The notes under the pieces were generated by a model, which was not told the origin of the DNA, searched no databases, and worked only from the letters and a program-made list of their open reading frames with translations. From contig JAZNNR010000023.1 of assembly GCA_045580325.1 (NCBI GenBank), positions 8,187 through 72,186 on the forward strand: a stretch of 64,000 nucleotides of DNA, given 5' to 3'. The stretch is from SIG672 sp045580325 (GTDB lineage Bacteria > Bacillota > Clostridia > Oscillospirales > CAG-272). Positions 7,583 to 15,131 of this stretch are shown piece after piece; position 1 is the first letter of the stretch; every line of letters starts with the position of its first letter. A program made the position numbers and the translations under genes.

Positions 7583-8482
7583 ATGGCATTTTGGGGAATG
7601 GACTTAAACCAATCTGATGAATTTTGCGAAATATATAACGAATATATGGATCTATATGATATTGGACTCGAACCGGCTGAAATAACGCAACAAATGCTCC
7701 AAAAGTATCAAAAGGAGGCAATACCGCACAATGCATTTTTTGCAATAGCAAAAGCAGGATGGTCTTTAGGCTTCCGTTCGGAGAGCGTTTTCTTGAGAGT
7801 AAATCAAATAATTGACAACCTAGAAAATATAACATACTATCAATCGCTTGGCTTTTCCGAACAAGACATAAATGAACGATCCAAAAAACTTTTATGCTTT
7901 CAAGCATTATTGCAAACATCACCCAAAGCTCCGAGAAAGCGCAAAATATCAGCTTGCAATAGGCTAAAGCGATTGCCCAAGGGGACTGTGTCATATTATG
8001 AGGCTGATGACGGATATTATGGCTTTGTTGTCCTTGATGCCGTATATGAAGGACGCCTTCTCGCAATAACCGAAAAACTATCGGTTGTCCCGAAAAATAT
8101 TGAAGACGTCCTAAATGCCACCGCTCTTACGGCAATTTGGTTGCTTTTACGCAAAGCCCCCAAGGGAAATCACGATATCGGAATCATTAAGGTGCAAGGA
8201 GACTACAACGGAAGAGCAGGCGTTTACCTTTGCCAACCCGTATCCTTTGGCATTAATTTTTCTTTTTATCTTGATGAGTGTCATCAAAGAGGATTATTAC
8301 ATTTTAAAGACCACAAGGTGCATGACCTGTTGGATGAAAATAATGTTCCCATCGAATTTTATTGTGAAGAAACAGCGAAAGAAGAGACAAGAATGGTTAT
8401 AGATTTGATGAATAATCCAGCCTCGAAAATTGCAACAAACATGATTAGACACGCAATTAATTTAGAGGGGTTCTTTCATTAA
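7583..8482 (+). CDS. Hypothetical protein, DUF4259/immunity-like
   Basis: A 299-residue soluble protein not confidently recognised. The N-terminus MAFWGMDLNQSDEFCEIY resembles the short W-G-x-x-x-x-x-SD opening of DUF4259-type proteins that often act as, or sit with, polymorphic-toxin immunity proteins. Residues about 115-125 contain the basic run PRKRKISACNRLKR, followed by a beta-rich half (GTVSYYEADDGYYGFVVLD) reminiscent of Imm26-like domains. GGAGGG lies about nine bases before the ATG. Codon use is more A/T-rich than that of the core genes, and both flanks are repeats, which fits acquisition by transfer. No toxin gene is adjacent. The immunity idea is weak inference. Confidence 0.75.
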   Translation: MAFWGMDLNQSDEFCEIYNEYMDLYDIGLEPAEITQQMLQKYQKEAIPHNAFFAIAKAGWSLGFRSESVFLRVNQIIDNLENITYYQSLGFSEQDINERSKKLLCFQALLQTSPKAPRKRKISACNRLKRLPKGTVSYYEADDGYYGFVVLDAVYEGRLLAITEKLSVVPKNIEDVLNATALTAIWLLLRKAPKGNHDIGIIKVQGDYNGRAGVYLCQPVSFGINFSFYLDECHQRGLLHFKDHKVHDLLDENNVPIEFYCEETAKEETRMVIDLMNNPASKIATNMIRHAINLEGFFH

Positions 8483-8486
8483 TGTG

Positions 8487-8562
8487 AAATACGCCTGCGG
8501 CGTGTGAAATTCGCCTCGACGGCGAGTGGGTGGATTTAATTTAACTTTCTGCGAAGCAGAAA
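8487..8562. repeat. Hairpin repeat cluster after the orphan gene
   Basis: Three short hairpins in tandem: ACGCC/GGCGT (8491-8503), TTCGCC/GGCGAG next to it, both embedded in TGTGAAAT-type spacers, and TTTCTGC/GCAGAAA (8546-8562). Looks like a non-autonomous repeat; it may also terminate the orphan gene. Confidence 0.55.
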
Positions 8563-8606
8563 ATTGTAAAAAATTAACACTATTTTCAGTTTTTAAATAA
8601 TTTGCC

Positions 8607-8635
8607 TTGTGTTTTTTAAAACTGTGTGATATAAT
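8607..8635 (+). promoter_or_regulatory. Promoter of pepO
   Basis: TTGTGT, 17-bp spacer ending TGTGA (extended -10), TATAAT. Confidence 0.7.
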
Positions 8636-8688
8636 AAAACAAACATAAAATTTACTTGCGTATAGCAATATAGATCAAGGAGATACTT

Positions 8689-10587
8689 ATGGAAAATATC
8701 AGAATTCAAGACGACCTTTACACCTACGTCAACCAGGAAAAGCTCGATAAGCTTGTTATTCCCGACGATAAGCCTGCAACAGGCGGATTTTCCGAGCTTG
8801 CGGACAGCGTTGAGAAGATCATGATGGACGAGTTCGAAACTATGTCTGAAAGCGAATCGTACCCCGACGAATATCTCGCAAGAGCCTGCAAGCTGTACGA
8901 GATCGCAAAAGACGCAGACAGAAAAGAAGCGCACGGTATTACTCCCGCGCTCAAACTTCTCGCCGCACTTGACGAAGTCAAAGAGCTCAAGGACTTCAGC
9001 GCGATGTATAAGACTCTCTCGCTGAAGGGAATACCCACCCCTATCAATATCGGAGTTGAAACCGATATGAAGAACACAAAGCAGCGCCTTGTCTATATTC
9101 AGGGCGCGGGCGTAATTCTCCCCGATGCTTCCTACTATAAGCCCGAAATGGCGCAGCAGAAGGAGCAGATTATCGGAATTTGGACAAACGTTGCAAGGAT
9201 GGTTATGACAAAGACCGATCTTTCTCCCGAGGAGCAGGAAAAGTACGTTAGCGACGCGCTTGCATTTGACGAGATCCTCGGCGGACTTGTAAAGACGAGT
9301 GAGGAATGGTCGAAATACGTCGAAATGTATAATCCTATGGACACAGATAAGGTTAAAGAGATGCTCGCAACACTCGATCTCGACCTTGTTCTGAACGATC
9401 TTTTCGGATATGTTCCTTCGACTATCGTAGTAACCGAGCCGAGATTCTTCGGCGCGTTTGCAAGCGTGCTTAATGCAGAAAATCTCGAGCTCTACAAGCA
9501 CTGGGCATACGTTACGGGACTTCTCAAATCCTGCAACTTCCTCTCCGAAGAGCTTCGCGATATGGGCGGTATGTATATGCGTGCGCTCACAGGCGTTGCG
9601 AAGATGCAGTCGATAGAAAAGTTTGCATATAATCTTGCATCGGGAATGTACTCCGAGCCTGTCGGTATCTACTACGGCGAAAAATACTTCGGTAAGGAAG
9701 CAAAGAAGGATATTACCGAGATCGTATATCAGATCATCGATACTTACAAGGAAAGAATCAAGACCAATGAGATCCTCGGAGATGCCACAAAGGAAAAGGC
9801 AATTCTCAAGCTTTCCACAATGGGCGTAAAGATGGGTTATCCCGATAAGGTAAGAGCTATTTACGATAAGCTCGTCTTTGACGAGGACGCATCGCTTCTT
9901 GACATTGTGATCTCGCTTAAAGCCGTTCACGAGCTTGATATTTTAAGTAAGCTGGATAAGCCCACAGAGCCTGAAAATTGGGCTATGCCGGGACATATGG
10001 TAAACGCCTGCTACGATCCCTTCGTTAACGATATTACATTCCCTGCGGCAATTCTGCAGGCACCCTTCTATTCGCTGAAGCAAACACGAAGCGAAAACCT
10101 CGGCGGTATCGGCGCGGTAATCGGACACGAAATATCCCACGCATTTGACAGTAACGGCGCAAAGTGCGACGAAAACGGTAACATCAACAACTGGTGGACA
10201 GAGGACGACTTTAAACGCTTTGAAGCAAAGGTTCAGCAGATGATAGAGCAGTTTGACGGCATCGAGCTTCCTTGGGGTAAGGTAAACGGAGCGTTCATCG
10301 TGAGCGAAAATATGGCTGATAACGGCGGTATGTCGGTTACACTTGACATTATGTCGAGAACCGAGGGCGCGTCCTTCGAGGAATATTTCTGCAACTGGGC
10401 AAAGGTATGGTGTCAGAAGGGAAGACCTGAATATCTCCAGATGCTTCTCTCTGTTGACGTACACGGACCTGCTATCCTGCGCGCAAATATGCCTCCGAGA
10501 AACTTTAGCGAGTGGTACTCGACCTTCGACGTAAAGGAAAGCGATAAGATGTATATCGCACCTGAAAAGCGTATTGTTATTTGGTAA
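8689..10587 (+). CDS. pepO: M13-family zinc metallopeptidase, PepO-like (neprilysin type)
   Basis: A 632-residue endopeptidase of the gluzincin family. The zinc motif HEISH is near residue 481 in GAVIGHEISHAFDSNG, and the third ligand is in SENMADNGGM near residue 543; the substrate-binding motif NACYDP lies upstream of them, as in the neprilysin N-A-(Y/F) element. No signal peptide or transmembrane segment is visible, so it is probably cytosolic and degrades oligopeptides, as PepO does in lactic acid bacteria. AAGGAG is eight bases before the ATG. Single-gene unit with its own promoter and terminator. Codon choice (CTC, AAG, GAG) is the strongly biased set seen in well-expressed genes here. 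Confidence 0.93.
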   Translation: MENIRIQDDLYTYVNQEKLDKLVIPDDKPATGGFSELADSVEKIMMDEFETMSESESYPDEYLARACKLYEIAKDADRKEAHGITPALKLLAALDEVKELKDFSAMYKTLSLKGIPTPINIGVETDMKNTKQRLVYIQGAGVILPDASYYKPEMAQQKEQIIGIWTNVARMVMTKTDLSPEEQEKYVSDALAFDEILGGLVKTSEEWSKYVEMYNPMDTDKVKEMLATLDLDLVLNDLFGYVPSTIVVTEPRFFGAFASVLNAENLELYKHWAYVTGLLKSCNFLSEELRDMGGMYMRALTGVAKMQSIEKFAYNLASGMYSEPVGIYYGEKYFGKEAKKDITEIVYQIIDTYKERIKTNEILGDATKEKAILKLSTMGVKMGYPDKVRAIYDKLVFDEDASLLDIVISLKAVHELDILSKLDKPTEPENWAMPGHMVNACYDPFVNDITFPAAILQAPFYSLKQTRSENLGGIGAVIGHEISHAFDSNGAKCDENGNINNWWTEDDFKRFEAKVQQMIEQFDGIELPWGKVNGAFIVSENMADNGGMSVTLDIMSRTEGASFEEYFCNWAKVWCQKGRPEYLQMLLSVDVHGPAILRANMPPRNFSEWYSTFDVKESDKMYIAPEKRIVIW

Positions 10588-10603
10588 TAAAACTATAATA
10601 AAG

Positions 10604-10637
10604 AAAGTGCCGAGCATATCATTTGCTCGGCACTTTT
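10604..10637 (+). terminator. Terminator of pepO
   Basis: Stem AAAGTGCCGAGCA / TGCTCGGCACTTTT with a seven-base loop and U tract. Confidence 0.9.
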
Positions 10638-10644
10638 ACTTAAA

Positions 10645-10737
10645 ACGGATAATACCAAAACGAACTTTGCCAAATCTATTGACATTTTCGCGCTTTTGGT
10701 TTATATTATTGTTTGGCTAATACGGATATTGCCAAAA
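10645..10737 (+). promoter_or_regulatory. Promoter of the AEC transporter, framed by direct repeats
   Basis: TTGACA (10679-10684), 17-bp spacer, TATATT (10702-10707). A 16-bp direct repeat ACGGATAATACCAAAA / ACGGATATTGCCAAAA (10645 and 10722, 14 of 16 identical) lies on either side, and GCCAAA/TTTGGC half-sites lie between. Possible operators. Confidence 0.6.
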
Positions 10738-10777
10738 TCATTTTAAAAAGAATAATATATAAGAAAGCGAATATAAA

Positions 10778-11722
10778 ATGTTAGTAATCTCACTCAGCCA
10801 GATGGCTGTTCTTGCGCTGTTCATACTTATCGGTTTTGTTGTTGCAAAATTAAAGGTGGTAAATTCGGACGCCTCGGGAGTGCTTTCCAAGCTTGAAAAT
10901 AATATTTTCATTCCCGCGCTCGTTATGGGTACGTTTATCACCAATTTCACCGTGGAAAAGGTAAGCACGGCGTGGAAAATACTGCTTTTTTCCTTTGCGG
11001 TGGAGCTTCTTGTAATTCCGCTTGCGATACTCTCTTCAAAGCTTGCAACGAAAAACGGGTATATACGCAAGATATACACCTACGGACTCTCGTTCAGTAA
11101 TTTCGGATTTATGGGCATACCGATAGTAAGCGCTCTTTTTCCCGAGTACGAAATGTATTATATAATTTTCACCCTTCCGCTTTGGACGCTCATATACGTC
11201 TGGGGTGTTCCGAATCTTCTTATGGATACAGGTGAAAAGCACGGTATAGCGGGAAAGCTCAAGGCGCTCGTAAATCCGATGTTCGTTTCCCTTATAATAG
11301 GCGCACTTATCGGAATAAGCGCAGTAAAGCTCCCCGAGTTTATCACAAGCGTTGTGAATACCTGCGGAAGCTGTATGTCGCCCCTTGCGATGATAATTAC
11401 GGGTATAACCTTTGCAAATATAAGCATTAAAAAGGTACTTACTGACAAGAGCATCTATTTCGTATCACTTTTGCGGCTTATCGTTATTCCTTGTCTGTTT
11501 GCGGGAATTTTCGTGCTGCTTCAGAAGCTTCTTTCCTTCAATGTCGAAGAATACTATTTCGTATGTATGCTTTGCTCACTCGCAATGCCTCTCGGACTTA
11601 ATACGGTGGTCGTTCCTGCGGCATACGGCAAGGATACCTCGGTGGCGGCGGGAATGGCACTTATTTCCCACGTGCTCTCGGTAATAACCATTCCGATAAT
11701 TCTTACACTTTTCGGTGTTTGA
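10778..11722 (+). CDS. AEC-family transporter (auxin efflux carrier/malate permease type)
   Basis: A 314-residue polytopic membrane protein with about ten hydrophobic segments in two halves, for example MAVLALFILIGFVVAKL at the N-terminus and MALISHVLSVITIPIIL at the C-terminus. The AEC pattern is seen in YGLSFSNFGFMGIPIV and SLAMPLGLNTVVVPAAYG, the conserved re-entrant region with glycine/proline/asparagine. In Bacillota these proteins move organic acids such as malate or amino acids; the substrate here is unknown. It has its own promoter framed by possible operators and ends at a hairpin shared with the convergent gene. No clear ribosome site stands out before the ATG. Confidence 0.9.
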   Translation: MLVISLSQMAVLALFILIGFVVAKLKVVNSDASGVLSKLENNIFIPALVMGTFITNFTVEKVSTAWKILLFSFAVELLVIPLAILSSKLATKNGYIRKIYTYGLSFSNFGFMGIPIVSALFPEYEMYYIIFTLPLWTLIYVWGVPNLLMDTGEKHGIAGKLKALVNPMFVSLIIGALIGISAVKLPEFITSVVNTCGSCMSPLAMIITGITFANISIKKVLTDKSIYFVSLLRLIVIPCLFAGIFVLLQKLLSFNVEEYYFVCMLCSLAMPLGLNTVVVPAAYGKDTSVAAGMALISHVLSVITIPIILTLFGV

Positions 11723-11740
11723 TATCACAGTATAAGTAAC

Positions 11741-11768
11741 CCCGACGATTAAGCTCGTCGGGATTAAA
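11741..11768. terminator. Shared hairpin between convergent genes
   Basis: CCCGACGA/TCGTCGGG with a six-base loop between the AEC gene and the convergent TIGR04076-like gene; the U tract is weak on both sides. Confidence 0.55.
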
Positions 11769-11787
11769 TCTTTTCATAGGTTCTACG

Positions 11788-12117
11788 TCAATCTTCGGGT
11801 GGAATACTCGGCAGAGCGTTTCCGTTTTTATCTCTGTTTATAGGTGTCGCCTTGAGATGAAAATGAATACTGTTGCAAGGGCATACTAAATCGATATCAT
11901 ACTTTTCTTCAGATCCTCTGTAAGTGAAATCTCCGCCGCAACGAATGATCTCGCAGTATGTATACACCTCTGTCATCATTTTCGGGCACATTCCGGCAGG
12001 ACATTCGTACGAAAATGTGAACTTGTCGCCCTTTTCAAATCCGAGTCGGCAATTTGAAGCTTTTCTATCGATAACTGTCAGATCAAACTGCCAATCTTCT
12101 ATCACCCATTTTTTCAT
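11788..12117 (-). CDS. TIGR04076 family protein
   Basis: A 109-residue cytosolic protein of unknown function. It shows the features of the TIGR04076 group: a short N-terminal strand (FDLTVIDRKASNC), GFEKGDKFTF, the cysteine-containing CPAGMCPKMMTEVYTYC, the strand IRCGGDFTY and the C-terminal LVCPC...IHFHL. Four to six cysteines suggest a metal or disulfide site. AAAGGAG lies about ten bases before the ATG, and a promoter is visible upstream. A stand-alone gene; no partner suggests its role. Confidence 0.8.
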   Translation of the reverse strand: MKKWVIEDWQFDLTVIDRKASNCRLGFEKGDKFTFSYECPAGMCPKMMTEVYTYCEIIRCGGDFTYRGSEEKYDIDLVCPCNSIHFHLKATPINRDKNGNALPSIPPED

Positions 12118-12157
12118 AGACTGTATCTCCTTTATTTTTGCTAAAGCATTTTTTTAC

Positions 12158-12186
12158 ATTATATCATAAAATTGCAGGAAAAACAA
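12158..12186 (-). promoter_or_regulatory. Promoter of the TIGR04076-like gene
   Basis: Minus strand: TTGTTT, 17-bp spacer ending TTATGA, TATAAT. Confidence 0.75.
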
Positions 12187-12223
12187 TGTTTTTGCTGAAC
12201 TTTATATATTTCTCTTCTTATCG

Positions 12224-12293
12224 GTAGGGGGGATTCACGAATCGCCCGAAAAAGAACTACAAATCAAACGGGCGATTCGTGAATCGCCCCTAC
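12224..12293. repeat. Imperfect 25-bp inverted repeat (hairpin/MITE-like)
   Basis: The arms GTAGGGG...CGCCCG (12224-12248) and CGGGCG...CCCCTAC (12269-12293) are complementary around a 20-base centre. Each arm contains its own small palindrome (GATTCACGAATC, GATTCGTGAATC). The GTAGGG...CCCTAC ends match the hairpin at 7358-7385. Confidence 0.7.
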
Positions 12294-12323
12294 GTATAAT
12301 CCTATTCGTGTTTAAACAAAAAC

Positions 12324-12352
12324 AAGCTCCCTCACACGAGGGAGCTTTAATT
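12324..12352. terminator. Terminator after the P-type ATPase gene
   Basis: AAGCTCCCTC/GAGGGAGCTT, four-base loop; on the minus strand followed by GTTTTTGTTT. Confidence 0.85.
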
Positions 12353-12354
12353 TT

Positions 12355-14994
12355 TTAATGCTTACGATTCTTTATAAATCCAAAGAGCTTTCCGAGCTCC
12401 ATCACAACGAATGGTGTGAGGATAAGTGCAAGAGCGATAAGATATAGCTTTGTAGAAAGCATAACAAGACCGAATGCTTTTCCTACGGGAGTGAAGAGAA
12501 CGAGCGCTACAAGTGCTGTTGACGTCAGAGCCGCAAGATTAAGCGTTTTGTTGGTGAACGGTCCGATCTTGAAGAGCGAATGCTCGGAACGCATATTGAA
12601 CGCCTGAACAACCTGTGAAAGAGCAAGGACCATAAATGCCATTGTCTGACCTGCCTCGAGAGAGCCACCCATCTTTTCGCCGAGCCAGAAGCCAACAAGG
12701 GTAAGAGCGGCGAACATACAGCCCTGAAGAACTACGCGGATACCGAGTCCGTTTGCGAAAATGCCTTCGTTTTTGGGCTTGGGCTTTCTTTCCATAACGT
12801 CCTTTTCAACCGCTTCCATACCGAGTGCGATAGCGGGAAGAGAGTCTGTTACGAGGTTTATCCAAAGGAGCTGCATAGAGAGAAGGGGAGTCTTGTGCCA
12901 GAGAAGCATCGCAACAAATACCGTAATAACCTCTCCGATGTTCGTTCCGAGAAGGAATCCGACGACCTTCTTGATGTTTGCGTAGATTCCGCGTCCTTCG
13001 CGTACCGCTTCAACGATGGTCGCAAAGTTGTCGTCTGTAAGAGTCATATCTGCCGCGCCCTTAGCAACGTCTGTACCCGTGATACCCATCGCACAGCCGA
13101 TGTCTGCGGCTTTAAGTGCAGGAGCATCGTTTACACCGTCGCCTGTCATAGACACGACCTGGCCTTTTCTCTGCCAAGCCTTGACTATACGTATCTTGTT
13201 TTCGGGAGAAACTCGCGCGTAGACCGAGATGCTTTCAACCGCTTCGTCAAGCTCGCTGTCTGTCATAGCGTCAAGCTGAGCACCTGTGATAGCGCGGTCA
13301 CCGTCGAGAAGTATTCCAAGCTCTTTTGCGATAGCTGATGCTGTAACGACGTGGTCGCCCGTGATCATAACAGGCTTGATACCTGCCTTGCGGCAGACCT
13401 CAACAGCTGCCTTTGCTTCAGGACGGGGCGGGTCGATCATACCGACAAGACCCATAAATGTAAGTCCGTTTTCGAGATCCTCTGACGTAGGATTTTCGGG
13501 AACTGTGTCAATTTCCTTGTAAGCAACGGCAAGAACACGAAGCGCATCCTCACTCATTTTGTTGACCATATTTTTAGCCGTTTCGAGATCGCCCGAAATA
13601 CAGCGGGGAACCATCATATCGAAAGCACCCTTGACGATAACGATATTCTTTCCGTCGATGTTGTTGACTGTCGTCATAAGCTTTCGGTCGGAGTCAAAGG
13701 GAATTTCTGCAAGTCGGGGATACGTTTTGTTCAGCTCGTCCTTGGGCATCGAGTTTTTGTGAGCGGCAAGAACGATAGCCGTTTCTGTCGGGTCGCCAAT
13801 GTGCTGCTCCTCGTCGCCGCGGAATATTACCGATCCGTCGCAGCAGAGAGTAGCGTATTTGAGAAGCTTTCTTATTTCTTCAGAGTTCTCTCGGCTGATA
13901 AGCTCGGGCTCGGACGCGCCGTCGATATATGCCTTTGTGAGAGTCATTCTGTTCTGTGTGAGAGTACCTGTCTTATCCGAGCAGATTATAGATGCGCTGC
14001 CGAGTGTTTCAACGGCAGGAAGACGTCTGATAAGAGCGTTACGCTTTACCATACGCTGAACACCGATAGAAAGAACGATAGTTACGATAGCCGGAAGACC
14101 CTCGGGAATTGCCGAAACTGCAAGAGAAACGGCAGTCATAAAGATCTCAAGCGGCGGAATCTTGTTTACAAGACCGACCACGAATATTATAGCGCACGCG
14201 GCAAGAGCAACGATACCGAGGTATTTGCCGAGCTGTGCAAGCTTCTGCTGAAGGGGTGTCTGACCTTCGTTTTCGCTGTCGAGAAGGTTGGCTATCTTAC
14301 CCATTTCGGTGTCCATTCCCGTAGCCGTTACTACCGCGATGGCAGTACCGTAGGTTACGCTGCAACCCGAGAATACCATATTTGTGCGGTCGCCGATAGG
14401 AGCTTTTTCGTCAACTGTGATCTCAGCGTCCTTTTCAGAGGGAACAGATTCACCCGTGAGTGCCGATTCCTCGGATTTGAGGCTCACGCTGTGAAGAAGA
14501 CGCGCGTCGGCAGGGATGAAGTCGCCCGCTTCGAGCTTGATAATATCGCCGGGAACAAGCTCGGAGGCCTCGATCACCTTTTCCTCGCCGTCGCGGATAA
14601 CTCGCGCGTGCGGAGCTGACATATTTTTCAGCGCGTCAAGAGCTTTTTCGGCTTTGCTTTCCTGCATAACGCCCATAACGGCGTTGAGTATAACGATAAG
14701 AAGAATGAGAGCAGGCTCGAAAAGCTCGCCCCAATTCTGCTCGACGCAAACGATTACGAATGATACGATAGCGGCAACGATAAGAATAAGGATCATTACG
14801 TCCTTGAACTGATCGAAGAATCGCTGAAGCGTAGTCTTTTTCTTCTTTTCGCGAAGCTTGTTAGGACCGTACTTTTCCTGAAGCTCGGACACCTGTGCAG
14901 AGCTTAGACCGGTCTTAACGTCAGAAGCAAGAGAGCTCAAAACGTCATCTTTTGATTTGTTGTGAAATAGCAATTGATTTTCCTCCATAAGCAA
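12355..14994 (-). CDS. Calcium-transporting-type P-type ATPase (P2)
   Basis: An 879-residue cation-pumping ATPase. Visible features: cation-ATPase N-terminal domain (residues 1-75), actuator motif LTGESVPSEK near 180, SAIPEGLPAIVTIVLS (Ca-site helix M4) near 295, phosphorylation motif DKTGTLTQNR near 345, nucleotide-binding KGAFD near 485, and TGDGVNDAPALKAADIG near 630, then six C-terminal membrane segments. The PEGLPA motif with ten segments fits PMCA/SERCA-like bacterial Ca2+ ATPases. Start may be the ATG at 14994 or the third codon (MEENQ); no convincing ribosome site is seen at either. Transcribed alone from the promoter at 15012-15040. Confidence 0.95.
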   Translation of the reverse strand: MLMEENQLLFHNKSKDDVLSSLASDVKTGLSSAQVSELQEKYGPNKLREKKKKTTLQRFFDQFKDVMILILIVAAIVSFVIVCVEQNWGELFEPALILLIVILNAVMGVMQESKAEKALDALKNMSAPHARVIRDGEEKVIEASELVPGDIIKLEAGDFIPADARLLHSVSLKSEESALTGESVPSEKDAEITVDEKAPIGDRTNMVFSGCSVTYGTAIAVVTATGMDTEMGKIANLLDSENEGQTPLQQKLAQLGKYLGIVALAACAIIFVVGLVNKIPPLEIFMTAVSLAVSAIPEGLPAIVTIVLSIGVQRMVKRNALIRRLPAVETLGSASIICSDKTGTLTQNRMTLTKAYIDGASEPELISRENSEEIRKLLKYATLCCDGSVIFRGDEEQHIGDPTETAIVLAAHKNSMPKDELNKTYPRLAEIPFDSDRKLMTTVNNIDGKNIVIVKGAFDMMVPRCISGDLETAKNMVNKMSEDALRVLAVAYKEIDTVPENPTSEDLENGLTFMGLVGMIDPPRPEAKAAVEVCRKAGIKPVMITGDHVVTASAIAKELGILLDGDRAITGAQLDAMTDSELDEAVESISVYARVSPENKIRIVKAWQRKGQVVSMTGDGVNDAPALKAADIGCAMGITGTDVAKGAADMTLTDDNFATIVEAVREGRGIYANIKKVVGFLLGTNIGEVITVFVAMLLWHKTPLLSMQLLWINLVTDSLPAIALGMEAVEKDVMERKPKPKNEGIFANGLGIRVVLQGCMFAALTLVGFWLGEKMGGSLEAGQTMAFMVLALSQVVQAFNMRSEHSLFKIGPFTNKTLNLAALTSTALVALVLFTPVGKAFGLVMLSTKLYLIALALILTPFVVMELGKLFGFIKNRKH

Positions 14995-15011
14995 AAAATG
15001 TTATTTTGATT

Positions 15012-15040
15012 AGTATATCAAATTTTCATCACGATTTCAA
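15012..15040 (-). promoter_or_regulatory. Promoter of the P-type ATPase gene
   Basis: Minus strand: TTGAAA, 17-bp spacer ending ATTTGA, TATACT. Confidence 0.75.
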
Positions 15041-15090
15041 TAGATAAATATGTTAATATTTATATGATAATAAGTAAATAAGCATAATCA

Positions 15091-15118
15091 AAAAGACCTT
15101 CTTTTTTGAAGGTCTTTT
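15091..15118 (-). terminator. Terminator of the GH2/sugar operon
   Basis: AAAAGACCTTC/GAAGGTCTTTT with a T-rich loop, directly after the last GH2 gene of the minus-strand operon. Confidence 0.85.
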
Positions 15119-15131
15119 GATATAAGTCTGT

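Noticed and set aside
8593..9930. 445-codon minus-strand open frame antisense to pepO
   Set aside because: Covers the pepO promoter and catalytic gene in antisense; no recognisable domains.
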